This document shows, one piece after another, positions 26,265 to 37,726 of a stretch of 64,000 nt of DNA. Within the stretch, counting starts at the first letter, position 1. Every line of letters begins with the position of its first letter. The notes under the pieces are model-generated. The model saw only the letters and a program-made list of their open reading frames with translations, was not told the DNA's origin and ran no database searches. The position numbers and the translations under genes were made by a program. The stretch is from Deltaproteobacteria bacterium (GTDB taxonomy: Bacteria > Acidobacteriota > Thermoanaerobaculia > Multivoradales > JAHZIX01). The stretch spans positions 124,001-188,000 of the forward strand of contig JAHZIX010000040.1 in NCBI GenBank assembly GCA_022601195.1, read 5' to 3'.

Positions 26265-26699
26265 GTGAGAATTCGTAACCCAGGGATCGTTCTCTCCTTC
26301 GTATTGGGGGCATTTCTGGCCCTCCCCGCCATCGCCACCGAGTCTGCTCCGACTCTCGAGGTCACCATCGAAAAGGCGCCGGGAACCACCAACACTACCG
26401 CGAGCTGCGACCCAAACCGCCTCCCCGAGGGGAGCCCCTTCGCGGTAACCAACCCCCTACAAGACGCCTTTGACGCGGCGGGCTGCTCGGCCAGCATCTC
26501 CTGCATTCACGGCGGCACTGTCAGCTGCTCAAGTACGACTCCAGGCACCTGTAGCTCAGCGTACGGAGGTTGCGGCCAGGTAACTTGCAACGGTTCGACA
26601 ACCCGGTGCGCCGGGTATTGCTACTGGGACCACCATTGCTATGGCTTCTGCAATGGCTTCGGCGGGGTCTGTGAGTACGGTTGCTGCGAGTGCGGCTAA
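26265..26699 (+). CDS. Small secreted cysteine-rich protein, unknown
   Basis: A 144-aa protein starting at a GTG with AAGGAG upstream. A signal peptide (IVLSFVLGAFLALPAIATES) is followed by an ordinary 50-residue segment and then a dense Cys/Gly region: 15 Cys in the whole protein, including ends such as CYWDHHCYGFC and YGCCECG. Aromatic and Gly residues alternate with Cys, suggesting a compact disulfide-rich or metal-binding fold outside the cytoplasm. I recognise no family. It is monocistronic, with a terminator right after it. Confidence 0.75.
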   Translation: MRIRNPGIVLSFVLGAFLALPAIATESAPTLEVTIEKAPGTTNTTASCDPNRLPEGSPFAVTNPLQDAFDAAGCSASISCIHGGTVSCSSTTPGTCSSAYGGCGQVTCNGSTTRCAGYCYWDHHCYGFCNGFGGVCEYGCCECG

Positions 26700-26722
26700 G
26701 ACTGGCAAATGACACGCCAGCC

Positions 26723-26760
26723 GGGGCAGAGATCCTCGCTGCCTCGGCCTCTGCCCTTTT
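26723..26760 (+). terminator. Predicted Rho-independent terminator after the Cys-rich gene
   Basis: Stem GGGGCAGAG (26723-26731) with CTCTGCCC (26749-26756), then TTTT. A second hairpin, CCCTGACC / GGTCAGGG (26761-26768 and 26779-26786), follows directly. Confidence 0.6.
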
Positions 26761-26881
26761 CCCTGACCGTCCCAACCTGGTCAGGGTCGGTTGAGCTACA
26801 CCGGGCCTCCAAGGTAGACTTGGGCCACTGGCTCAATTGCTCTATGCCCATCAAAGATGCCAGTCAAAGGAGGCTTCGAGA

Positions 26882-27139
26882 ATGACTCATATCATCGCTG
26901 AACCTTGTGTCGGCGTAAAAGACACCTCGTGTGTCGATGTCTGTCCAGTGGACTGCATTTACGGTGCCGACGAGGATTGGGATGCTCTCTATATTCAGCC
27001 GGAAGAATGTATCGATTGTGGCCTCTGCGTGGATGCCTGCCCGGTGGAAGCGATCTACCCGGAGGAAGAGGTCCCCGAGAAATGGCAAGGCTGGATCGCC
27101 AAGAACTACACCCAGTTCGACCTGGAGCCCCCCGAGTAA
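26882..27139 (+). CDS. Ferredoxin with two iron-sulfur clusters
   Basis: An 85-aa protein starting at an ATG with AGGAGG. The N-terminal motif CVGVKDTSCVDVCPVDC and the second CIDCGLCVDACPVEAIY match bacterial 7Fe/8Fe ferredoxins of the FdxA kind: one 3Fe-4S or 4Fe-4S cluster and one 4Fe-4S cluster. An acidic, Trp-containing tail (WQGWIAKNYTQFDLEPPE) is usual for this group. It is a low-potential electron carrier; the partner is unknown. A strong bidirectional terminator follows. Confidence 0.96.
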   Translation: MTHIIAEPCVGVKDTSCVDVCPVDCIYGADEDWDALYIQPEECIDCGLCVDACPVEAIYPEEEVPEKWQGWIAKNYTQFDLEPPE

Positions 27140-27157
27140 CTTCTCGCGGCTCCTAGC

Positions 27158-27195
27158 CACAGAAAAAGGCGCGCCGAGACGCGCCTTTTTCTGTG
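27158..27195. terminator. Bidirectional Rho-independent terminator
   Basis: Perfect 16-bp arms CACAGAAAAAGGCGCG (27158-27173) and CGCGCCTTTTTCTGTG (27180-27195) with a 6-nt loop. A-rich and T-rich flanks serve both strands, ending the ferredoxin gene and the convergent TonB receptor gene. Confidence 0.92.
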
Positions 27196-27235
27196 CACTG
27201 AAGGTTCTTGGCTGCAATGCTCCTCTGCCTCTCCT

Positions 27236-30196
27236 CTAGAATTCGAATCTCACTCCCAGCTGGTAAGCCCTCGGGGGATTTTGGGTACTCGTAGGCACGA
27301 GAAAACTCCCCGTCCCCTCCCGATTCGCCCCGGCGTCCCGCCAATTCACTGCATCCAGAGCGTTGAAGACATCCCCCAAGAGAATGACCGAATAGCGTCC
27401 GAAAATAGGCAACCGGTAACGCAGACTCAAGTCGACCCGGCGAAATCCCGGATTTTCAGCCCCTCGCAAACCACCGTCGAAACGAATATTCGTCTGCGCT
27501 CGGCCTCGAGGATCCGTCGCACTGTAGGTCCCCGGGGCTGCAGGAGCGCGACTGCCGTTGTCCAAGAAGGCGCTACTATCGAAAATCGTGAACTGGCTAC
27601 CGCTCAAGTAGCGATAGATCCCTGAAACGAGCAAGCCACCGTTGTCTCGCCACTGGGTCCCCGGAACCGAGTACTGCCCGGAGAGCACCAAGTTGTGTTC
27701 CCGATGCCAGTTCAAGGGCTGCCCGGAAGAGCGGGGATCATCCAAACCGGTGTTCAAGGGCGCTCCAATGAATTGCCCGGTATCGAAGTTATAGCCACTC
27801 TCCGTGCGGGACTGAAAATAGGCCGTCGATGTCCCGCCACCGCCGCCCTCATTGTTGCTGTCGCTGTCGCCGAGGGTGTAGGAGAGCCGCCCGCCCCAGC
27901 GGCCATCGAAGCGCTTGCGCAAACCCACCTGGAGAGCCTGGTAAGTGCTCTCCCCCTCATTCACATAGGAGGTGATACTCCCCAAAGAGGTCTGCTGCCC
28001 ATCGACGATGCTGAGGTTCGGTCGGCCTCCCTGGCTCGAAGAGAAGGGATTCAGATCCACGGCGATCAAGGTGTCGCGGTTTTCCGAGTGGATCAAGTCG
28101 ACGGCGAGAGCGTATCCGCCGCCGAGCTCCTGTTGCCAGCCAAGGCTGAACGTGTCCGCATAGGCCTGTTTCCGATTCGGGTTGTCCACGGTCGGCCTGG
28201 AATTGAGCAGCGGACCTGCGCCGTCCTCCAATTGCGCGGCTAGAAAATTGCGCAGTTCGTCGAGACTGGTCAGCCCATTGGCTTGGACGATGTCAAAGAA
28301 AAGCTGCGGATCACTACCCGCCGAGGGGAAGCGTTCGAGAAAGCCCTGGCTGATGGAAACCGAATCCAGGAAGAAGTTGGCGAAAAAACCGAGCTGAAAT
28401 CGGTCGTAGAACCGTCCGTAGCCACCGCGAATCACAGTTTTCCCCTTGCCGAAGGGGTCCCAACTGAAACCGATGCGAGGAGCGATGTTCGCATCGTCGG
28501 TAATGTCCTCCTCGTCGTAGCGAAGCCCCAAGTTCAGGGTCAACCCATCCATCACCTTCCAATCATCCTGAGCAAAGAAGCCCAGGGTCTCATTCTCTGG
28601 AATGTCAGCTGTCAGGCCACCACCGACTCGAATCGAGAAGCTCCCGGGATAGCTGGAAAGGTCGCTGGGATCAAAGAGACGGTCATCTTGAAAATTGAAG
28701 AAGACGCCATTGAGAGTCCCAAAATTGGTGAATTCTTCCTCTCTTTCCGAATAATTCACGCCGACTCGCCACTCATGCTCTCCTCTCCACTCGGGAAGAA
28801 AGAAAGAGAAGGTATCGTCGAATTGAGTCGACCGGTTGATACGGGATTGGGCGACCGTACTGGCCCCTCCGACAAATCCCGGATGCTGTTCCTGAGCGGA
28901 TTGGCCCCGCTGGGAAGCAAAGTTCTGGCCGCCATTGTTGAATCCTGGATTGGCGAAAGAAACGTCCTCTTTGGTGAAAGACACCCGGGCGACATTGAAA
29001 CTGCTATTCCCCATGACGGAAGAAAGTGAAGCGATCCAGTTTGAATCGGTGTCATCTTCCTCTCGAGCCGCCTCCAAGGTGATGGGCACTCCCCCCACGG
29101 GAATGATCTGATTGAATTGGGGAGATTCCTCCTGCAAATACCGAAAGGAGAACTGCTGTCCCTCGGTGATCTGAAAATCGACCTTGGCGAGAACATTTTC
29201 TAACTCGTTGTCGGTAGAGGTCGAAAAATTCAGCTCTTGGCGCGTCGGGAAAGAGCTCACGACCCCCAACTGCTGCTGAATATCCTCGAGGCTCACGAAG
29301 AAATGAGCCCGGTTTCGCACAATCGGCCCCCCAATGGCGACCCCCAGATTCTCGTAACGGGTATCCGGCTTCCCCACTCCCTCCTGCTCGGTCAGGTACT
29401 CCGTCTCATCCAGCCCGGAGTCTTGAAGGTAGCCAAACAAGGAACCGGCAAATTCGTTGCCGCCACTCTTGGTGATGGCATTGAGCACACCGCCCAAGGC
29501 ACGGCCGAACTCGGCATCGAACTGAGTGGTCAGAACCTGGAATTCCTGGATGGCCTCGATGGAGGTCCGAGTCTGGGCTCCAGCCCGAGCTCCAATCACG
29601 TCGTCGTCGTTGTTGGCTCCGTCGACATTGAAGGAATTGTTGTTGTCGTCCTGACCGTTGACGAAGAGAGCATCTCCGGAAGTGGACTCGGTGCTCGGAT
29701 CTGGTGTCACTCCCGGAAGCAAAGCCGCGAAGAGCAGGGCGCTGCGATTCTGAGACGGAAGAGCCTCGAACTCTTCCGCGGTCAGGGTGCCGCCGATCTC
29801 CTTAGAGTTGAGCTCGATGAGGGGCGCCTCCCCAAGCACCGTGATGGTCTCCTCCAGGCCCACCTGGAGCGTGGCGTCGAGACGGGATTCCTGCCCCACC
29901 AGAAGCTGCACTCCTTCATCTTGGAGGCTGCGAAATCCATCCAAGGTGAAGGAGACAGTGTAGGTACCCGGCTTGAGGCCGAGGAGCACATAGCGTCCTC
30001 GGCTGGAGGTCATAGAGGTCCGACTGAGGCCACTAGCCTCGTTGGTCGCCTTCACCGTCACGCCGGGGAGCACCGCTCCATCGGCATCCGAGACCGACCC
30101 GGTGAGATCAGCGTTGGCGAACTGCCCCAGTGCCGACAACGCCGGCACCAGAAAGAGCAAAGAAATGGTTGCGAAGCGGATCGCTGCGTTGCACAT
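27236..30196 (-). CDS. Oar-like TonB-dependent receptor with carboxypeptidase-regulatory domain
   Basis: A 986-aa outer-membrane protein. A signal peptide (residues 1-27) is followed by a CarboxypepD_reg-like beta-sandwich (ADLTGSVSDADGAVLPGVTVKATNEA), a plug domain (about 110-230, with VDGANNDDDVIGARAG), and a beta-barrel ending in a terminal Phe (YQLGVRFEF). This Oar-like architecture is expanded in Acidobacteriota and handles large substrates such as peptides or glycans; the ligand is not predictable. It starts with an AGGAGG Shine-Dalgarno. A predicted promoter lies at 30423-30450. Confidence 0.94.
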   Translation of the reverse strand: MCNAAIRFATISLLFLVPALSALGQFANADLTGSVSDADGAVLPGVTVKATNEASGLSRTSMTSSRGRYVLLGLKPGTYTVSFTLDGFRSLQDEGVQLLVGQESRLDATLQVGLEETITVLGEAPLIELNSKEIGGTLTAEEFEALPSQNRSALLFAALLPGVTPDPSTESTSGDALFVNGQDDNNNSFNVDGANNDDDVIGARAGAQTRTSIEAIQEFQVLTTQFDAEFGRALGGVLNAITKSGGNEFAGSLFGYLQDSGLDETEYLTEQEGVGKPDTRYENLGVAIGGPIVRNRAHFFVSLEDIQQQLGVVSSFPTRQELNFSTSTDNELENVLAKVDFQITEGQQFSFRYLQEESPQFNQIIPVGGVPITLEAAREEDDTDSNWIASLSSVMGNSSFNVARVSFTKEDVSFANPGFNNGGQNFASQRGQSAQEQHPGFVGGASTVAQSRINRSTQFDDTFSFFLPEWRGEHEWRVGVNYSEREEEFTNFGTLNGVFFNFQDDRLFDPSDLSSYPGSFSIRVGGGLTADIPENETLGFFAQDDWKVMDGLTLNLGLRYDEEDITDDANIAPRIGFSWDPFGKGKTVIRGGYGRFYDRFQLGFFANFFLDSVSISQGFLERFPSAGSDPQLFFDIVQANGLTSLDELRNFLAAQLEDGAGPLLNSRPTVDNPNRKQAYADTFSLGWQQELGGGYALAVDLIHSENRDTLIAVDLNPFSSSQGGRPNLSIVDGQQTSLGSITSYVNEGESTYQALQVGLRKRFDGRWGGRLSYTLGDSDSNNEGGGGGTSTAYFQSRTESGYNFDTGQFIGAPLNTGLDDPRSSGQPLNWHREHNLVLSGQYSVPGTQWRDNGGLLVSGIYRYLSGSQFTIFDSSAFLDNGSRAPAAPGTYSATDPRGRAQTNIRFDGGLRGAENPGFRRVDLSLRYRLPIFGRYSVILLGDVFNALDAVNWRDAGANREGTGSFLVPTSTQNPPRAYQLGVRFEF

Positions 30197-30422
30197 GGGT
30201 CCTCCTATTGCAAAATTGAATGCGGACCCTCCCTCTCCTGAATGCCACTCCTAAATCGATGTGAGAGCTGCCGGCAACGATCTCTCCTTCCCCATCGAAG
30301 CCTTTTTCCTAGAAGCCCAATCTCGCGGTACCGGCTCGAGAAACCAGTCCTCGAACACAAGCCCTCTAAGAGCGCTCTCAATAAAGCCTCGAAAAAACAG
30401 CTCACAAATAAATTCCACTTGA

Positions 30423-30450
30423 AGCATAGCGAATTCTCCGCACGAGTCAA
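30423..30450 (-). promoter_or_regulatory. Predicted promoter of the TonB receptor gene
   Basis: On the minus strand TTGACT (30450-30445), a 16-bp spacer, then TATGCT (30428-30423), in an AT-rich stretch. The leader would be over 200 nt. Confidence 0.5.
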
Positions 30451-30483
30451 TTATCTAAATAACAATTCGGAATCTTAGCGTCA

Positions 30484-30512
30484 TTGACTCAAATTCAGGA
30501 AAGACCTATGAT
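30484..30512 (+). promoter_or_regulatory. Predicted promoter of the DnaJ-like gene
   Basis: TTGACT (30484-30489), exactly 17 bp, then TATGAT (30507-30512), about 60 nt before the GTG start. No CIRCE element is present. The 375-bp divergent gap (30197-30571) holds this and the TonB receptor promoter and nothing else recognisable. Confidence 0.6.
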
Positions 30513-30571
30513 GCAAAAGCCTCGCCCACTCACAAAAAAACGCCGGGCAAGGGAATCTAGGAGATGACTTC

Positions 30572-31531
30572 GTGCAGTTCAAGGACTATTACAAGACCCT
30601 CGGAGTGGCCCGAGATGCCTCCCAGGATGACATCCAAAAGGCCTACCGAAAGCTGGCCAGGAAATTCCATCCGGATATCAACAAATCTCCAGAGGCTGAA
30701 CAGAAATTCAAAGACATCGGTGAAGCCAATGAGGTCTTGAAGGATGCCCAGAAACGAGCCAAGTACGATCGCTTCGGCTCGGCCTGGAAGACGTCTCAGC
30801 GCACCGGTGGCCCCCCTCCAGGCTTCGAAAACGTCCGATTCGACTTTGGTGACGGTCCCGGCATGGGCGGCTCTGGCTTCAGCTCCTTCTTCGAATCCCT
30901 ATTCGGAGGGGCCTCCGGAGGCCCCTTTGGAGGCAGCCCCTTCGGGCCTGGTGGCAAGCGAGGAGGAAATCGGGAGCGCCACGGCCAGGATGTCGAGAGC
31001 ACCCTTCCCCTGAGCCTCCGCCAAGCGGCCCTTGGCGGTGAAAGAACCGTCGCTGTTTCGGACCCGACGACGGGAATCCGCCGCACCCTGACCGTCACCA
31101 TCCCGCGAGGCGTTCTGCCGGACCAGAAGATTCGCCTCAGCGGCCAGGGCTCAGAAGGCTTTGGAGGAGGCCGCCGAGGCGACTTCTTTCTCAAAATCGA
31201 GTTCCTACCGGACCCGGACCTGCGCTTAGAAGGAACCGATCTCTTCGCGACGATCCCCTTGACTCCCTGGGAGGCAGCTCTTGGCGGCAAGGTGGCAGTC
31301 AAGACCCTCGACGGAGAAGTGACCATCCGCATCCCCCCGAGCACCTCCTCCGGGAGAAAACTGCGCTTGCGAGGCAAGGGTTTCCCAGCTCGCTCCGGTA
31401 CCGGAGACCTCTTTGTCGAGTTTCAGATCGCTCTCCCGGAGACCTTGACCTCAGAGGAACAAGCTCTCTTCGAGCAGCTAGCAGCGGCTTCTAAATTCTC
31501 ACCCCGGGAAGCCCAAGCCACCTCAGCGTGA
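30572..31531 (+). CDS. DnaJ-like co-chaperone (CbpA type, no zinc finger)
   Basis: A 319-aa protein. The J domain (residues about 5-66) has the HPD motif at 33-35. A Gly/Phe-rich linker (about 85-135: GMGGSGFSSFFESLFGGASG) follows, then the two C-terminal substrate-binding domains (TLPLSLRQAALGGE and LTPWEAALGGKVAVKTLDG). The Cys-rich zinc domain of DnaJ is absent, as in class B/CbpA proteins. It stimulates a DnaK-type ATPase. The start is GTG with TAGGAG upstream; an overlapping ATG is out of frame. No dnaK is next to it. Confidence 0.94.
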   Translation: MQFKDYYKTLGVARDASQDDIQKAYRKLARKFHPDINKSPEAEQKFKDIGEANEVLKDAQKRAKYDRFGSAWKTSQRTGGPPPGFENVRFDFGDGPGMGGSGFSSFFESLFGGASGGPFGGSPFGPGGKRGGNRERHGQDVESTLPLSLRQAALGGERTVAVSDPTTGIRRTLTVTIPRGVLPDQKIRLSGQGSEGFGGGRRGDFFLKIEFLPDPDLRLEGTDLFATIPLTPWEAALGGKVAVKTLDGEVTIRIPPSTSSGRKLRLRGKGFPARSGTGDLFVEFQIALPETLTSEEQALFEQLAAASKFSPREAQATSA

Positions 31532-31640
31532 CAGCTCGAGAACCTAGGATCTCCCTACTCCAGGCCCAGTACCCCAGCGCCCACTAGGTTCAAAACTATC
31601 CCCTGCCGACTCCCCCCCTCTTTCAGGGGCGGTCGTCCAA

Positions 31641-34586
31641 TTACGGAGCGAGACGGCAGGTGAGAGACTCCTTCTCGCAGACGAACCCTGCTGGATAGGC
31701 CGGCACTGGCTTCTGCTTCTGACAATCGGAGGACTGTGTGCACTCTATGTCGCAGCTCCCAGTCTCTGGTTGGCAAATCTTTCCGACCGCTGCGCATTCG
31801 ACGCCGCTGAAATTCTTCCCCTTCGTTTCGCAGGAGGTGTGCTCGGCGCAGATCGGTAATGAGTAACTCGAAGGGTGAGCTGCAAAATCCTGATGATGCG
31901 ATTCCATCCAACTGCGCCACGGGCCGTGATGGACACACCAGCCGTAATCATTGAGTAACGCCTCGCAGTCCGCCTCACACTCCCACTCCGGGACCCCGCC
32001 GTCGATATTCCAACATCGACCGTCCGTGGCCAGGAACTGACCTTCGGGACAGGTTGTTTCGGGCTTGCAGCCGATGGTGGAAAACATCGAGGCGTTTCCC
32101 TGACCTCCCTCACCCTCATCACCACAGATCTTGCAGACCCCCGTTCGGTTGACGCCCGCCCCGGGGAAGAATTCCTCTACGCAGACCATCTGGCGTCCCG
32201 AATAGAGGTCGTTCCCACAGCGGGTGTGCCAGAGGAAATCTCCATTTGGATGGAAACCCGGATCCTCTGGCTCACTGCGCGTCCAGGCGGTACTTGCTTC
32301 GCGAATATCGTGACAAGGGCCACCAGGGATAGTTCCACAGGCTTCCCCGAGAGAACCTTCGGGACCTTCAGTGATAACTCCACCATCACATACGGGGGCT
32401 TCAGAAGTCGGATAGTAGGGCCTACTGCGGCAGCCATAATTCTCCTGCAGGCTCTTGGTCCAGAAGCCGAAGTCGACGAAGGCGAAAGTATCTCCCACCG
32501 GCTTCTCAGCTGTCTCGATGAGCAATTCGAGACCCACCAGCGGGAAGAGAGCCTCGAGCTCCAGATTGGCGCAAAGCCCTGCCTCGAAGTTGGGCTGAAA
32601 TACGATCTGGAACCAATTGAGGAGGTTGCCGAGAAAGATCAGTGGATTGTCGCTATCGCCCACGCACTCCCTGAACGTAGGATCCTCCAGGAGAGGCCCG
32701 AAGAGCTCCAACAGCTCTTGCACCACCTCCGGATCCTCCAGGCTCTGCGGCGACAGACCCTGCAGGAAACCCGCGTCGAGCCCTGCCAGATCCTCAATCG
32801 GAAGGTTCGCGAGGTCGACTCCCGGGCAACTTCTCGCCAGAGCGCAGATTAGTTGCAAGGCCCGATCGAGCTCGGCCATGGGAATCTTGTCGCTTGTAGC
32901 GCTAGCAGGCACCTCATCCCCTAGGCTCAACGCAAGACCACTGATTTGCCTCGGCGGGACCAAGCCCACTGAGGACGGGCGGAATTCCCCCCCGGTGGGA
33001 TCGGACGCCCTTCGCCGCCCAATATCCCTGGAACGGCTCGCTGCAACGAAGGAGCTTGCCCTGGCGAGGCCTTGCTGGCGATGGACCGCAGGGACGACGG
33101 CGGCCTGTTCTTGCGGCCCTTCGGAGTCCCCGGAGACAAAGTCGATATCTACGGCACCATCCGGTTCGTAGGTTACGAGAGGGCAACGATCGAGGCCTTC
33201 GTAGCCAGCAAATCCTACCAATGCCTTGTCGAGGATTCCCTCACCGACAAGCCCGACGAGGGCATCTATCTGACAGTCTTCGAGCTCGACCTCAATCGAG
33301 GTATCTTCGTCGATGGGAATCTTGACACCATCACCGAATAACTCGATAAGAGTACAGCCAAGTTTGGTAGAAAACTCGACGAGCTTCCCCTGAATGCCTT
33401 CGGCCTCGTTTTCAAAGCGAAAATCATCAATGGCCACTTTCAAGGCATGGTTTGGCTTGTAGGGCAAGGTCTTACCGCAGAGGGACTCTTGGCTGCCCGG
33501 GGGGCATTTCACTATGCCCTGCTCCGCTCCCAGCATCGGGCCCGGCTGAAAACAGATTTCGCCGGGCGCCTCCGAACATAGCGGGAAACTCTTGCCGTCT
33601 CCGACACGGCTAAATCGATGACATTGGAAGCTGAGGTCAAAGGAGGCATGGCCGTGAAAGAGTTGCCTATATGTAGTGCCGTAGTACGGGAGAATCTCGG
33701 CACCATCCAGTGCCTGATCGCCGAGATCCGCTTTGCCACGGTCGAATTCGAGGTCGAGATCGACTCGAAGATGATCTTCCTCTCCTCTTGTTTCGACCCA
33801 AGGCGAAGACCGCCGATGGCTGACCGGGGGGCATCCCCCGAGATCACAATCAACATCCCTAGGAGAGGTCCAAAAAGGTAGAAGCTCCTTGTCAATGAGA
33901 CGACCTCGCTTATTGCCGCAGTAGAGCTTGTTAGCGCAGCCCTTGACCTGACGAGCAGATCCGTCACCGATAAGCCCTTCGAAAAGACGACCTAGATAGC
34001 CGGCGGAAAAGCGCAAAGAAGGGGGCCGAAAACTCGCAGTGACAGGATCGAAGCCGGCGATGAGGGATTCGAGCTCATCTGGCGTAAACCCCCAGAGAGG
34101 GTTCTGTCGCAGCTCAAAACCACTCAGGGTGCGTGGCCCACCGGTGCCAGCCTTAGGACGAAGAAGACACCCATCAGGCTCGGAAACATCGAAGAGGTCT
34201 ATCCCAAGCACCGAAAGCCCGAGCCTTCGAATGCACCAACTCTGGGGATCGTCATGGTCAGCGCAGGGCACGGCATGAGGGTTGTCCTCACAGTAAGTTT
34301 CGGGCAGGTCGAGACCGAATTTGAGGTGTCGTATATCCGCCAGGGTCGCCGCACCGTGGGGTGTTATGGCGTAGCGGTCGGCCCTACCGGGTTGCTGATC
34401 GTCAAAACCCCGGTCGAGATAGTGGCAAATCGGACCTCTATATTCGAGAAGCGGAACCTCTTCCTGGTCTGCTGGCTTATCAGGATCTTGGGAACCAAGA
34501 TCAGCAAAACCCGGGGTAGCCAGAGCCAGTAGGGATCCAAGAAAGAAAAGTACTCTCAAAGCATTGCACCGGTTCAAGATCTCCAC
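31641..34586 (-). CDS. Large secreted cysteine-rich protein, unknown
   Basis: A 981-aa protein from a GTG with AGGAGG upstream. A signal peptide (VLFFLGSLLALATPGFA) leads to a long ordered N-terminal half, a Ser/Arg/Pro-rich junction near residues 510-560, an acidic helical stretch (LEDPEVVQELLELFGPLLED) and a C-terminal third dense in Cys, with eukaryote-like spacing such as CNxxC, GVCKICGDEG and CEADCEALL. I recognise no domain. Myxobacterial and acidobacterial extracellular proteins often end in such Cys-rich repeats. It is monocistronic. Confidence 0.7.
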   Translation of the reverse strand: MEILNRCNALRVLFFLGSLLALATPGFADLGSQDPDKPADQEEVPLLEYRGPICHYLDRGFDDQQPGRADRYAITPHGAATLADIRHLKFGLDLPETYCEDNPHAVPCADHDDPQSWCIRRLGLSVLGIDLFDVSEPDGCLLRPKAGTGGPRTLSGFELRQNPLWGFTPDELESLIAGFDPVTASFRPPSLRFSAGYLGRLFEGLIGDGSARQVKGCANKLYCGNKRGRLIDKELLPFWTSPRDVDCDLGGCPPVSHRRSSPWVETRGEEDHLRVDLDLEFDRGKADLGDQALDGAEILPYYGTTYRQLFHGHASFDLSFQCHRFSRVGDGKSFPLCSEAPGEICFQPGPMLGAEQGIVKCPPGSQESLCGKTLPYKPNHALKVAIDDFRFENEAEGIQGKLVEFSTKLGCTLIELFGDGVKIPIDEDTSIEVELEDCQIDALVGLVGEGILDKALVGFAGYEGLDRCPLVTYEPDGAVDIDFVSGDSEGPQEQAAVVPAVHRQQGLARASSFVAASRSRDIGRRRASDPTGGEFRPSSVGLVPPRQISGLALSLGDEVPASATSDKIPMAELDRALQLICALARSCPGVDLANLPIEDLAGLDAGFLQGLSPQSLEDPEVVQELLELFGPLLEDPTFRECVGDSDNPLIFLGNLLNWFQIVFQPNFEAGLCANLELEALFPLVGLELLIETAEKPVGDTFAFVDFGFWTKSLQENYGCRSRPYYPTSEAPVCDGGVITEGPEGSLGEACGTIPGGPCHDIREASTAWTRSEPEDPGFHPNGDFLWHTRCGNDLYSGRQMVCVEEFFPGAGVNRTGVCKICGDEGEGGQGNASMFSTIGCKPETTCPEGQFLATDGRCWNIDGGVPEWECEADCEALLNDYGWCVHHGPWRSWMESHHQDFAAHPSSYSLPICAEHTSCETKGKNFSGVECAAVGKICQPETGSCDIECTQSSDCQKQKPVPAYPAGFVCEKESLTCRLAP

Positions 34587-34693
34587 GGGAGCCTCCTAGA
34601 GCAGGGAAAAACCCTCCTCTCAGTAATTCACGAGAATAAGGCTGAGTCAGCACGCCTCAGTTCTGCCGCTGGTGCGGCCCAAGGAATAGGTCA

Positions 34694-34710
34694 AATTGAA
34701 AAATTCAATT
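34694..34710. repeat. Short inverted repeat in the leader of the 981-aa protein gene
   Basis: Perfect 7-bp arms AATTGAA / TTCAATT around AAA, just downstream of the predicted minus-strand promoter. It could be an operator. Confidence 0.35.
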
Positions 34711-34717
34711 AGTTTTT

Positions 34718-34747
34718 AGCGTAGTCCTTCTGATAATTCTTTGTCAA
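34718..34747 (-). promoter_or_regulatory. Predicted promoter of the 981-aa secreted protein gene
   Basis: On the minus strand a perfect TTGACA (34747-34742), 18 bp, then TACGCT (34723-34718) inside CTACGCTAAAAA. The same 12-mer recurs on the minus strand at 63991-63980. The divergent gap 34587-35002 holds this, the inverted repeat and the clpB promoter. Confidence 0.45.
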
Positions 34748-34869
34748 TTACAGACCTTTTTCTTCTCACAGCTCCAGCACCATTCCTTTCAGAAGAGCCT
34801 TAGGGAGCAGAGTGAGCGACTGACTACCGAGCTCTCAACGTCAAACAAGGAGAGATTATCTAAGTCATA

Positions 34870-34898
34870 TTGACTAAGATCACCTCACCATGCATAAT
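34870..34898 (+). promoter_or_regulatory. Predicted promoter of clpB
   Basis: TTGACT (34870-34875), 17 bp, CATAAT (34893-34898). The leader would be about 100 nt. No CIRCE or other heat-shock operator was seen. Confidence 0.5.
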
Positions 34899-35002
34899 AT
34901 CTACATTGAGTCGCTCATATTTCCTTAACGAGCGCTCCCAAAGAAGCAGATCACGGCTCACGGAGAGGCTCCGGATGCCAGCAGATAAGGAGGAAGGCGA
35001 GC

Positions 35003-37663
<2,661 letters not shown>

Positions 37664-37685
37664 CCGGAGACAGAGAAGAGGAGTT

Positions 37686-37718
37686 CCACCGTCGGAGCCC
37701 GCTTCGCTTCGACGGTGG
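37686..37718. terminator. Hairpin between convergent clpB and MFS genes
   Basis: Perfect 9-bp arms CCACCGTCG (37686-37694) and CGACGGTGG (37710-37718) with a 15-nt loop. It lacks a T tract but lies exactly in the convergent gap, so it may stop both transcripts or stabilise 3' ends. Confidence 0.5.
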
Positions 37719-37726
37719 TGAGCCTT

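Noticed and set aside
30197..35002. CIRCE (HrcA) element near dnaJ-like or clpB genes
   Set aside because: No TTAGCACTC-N9-GAGTGCTAA-like inverted repeat was found in either leader.
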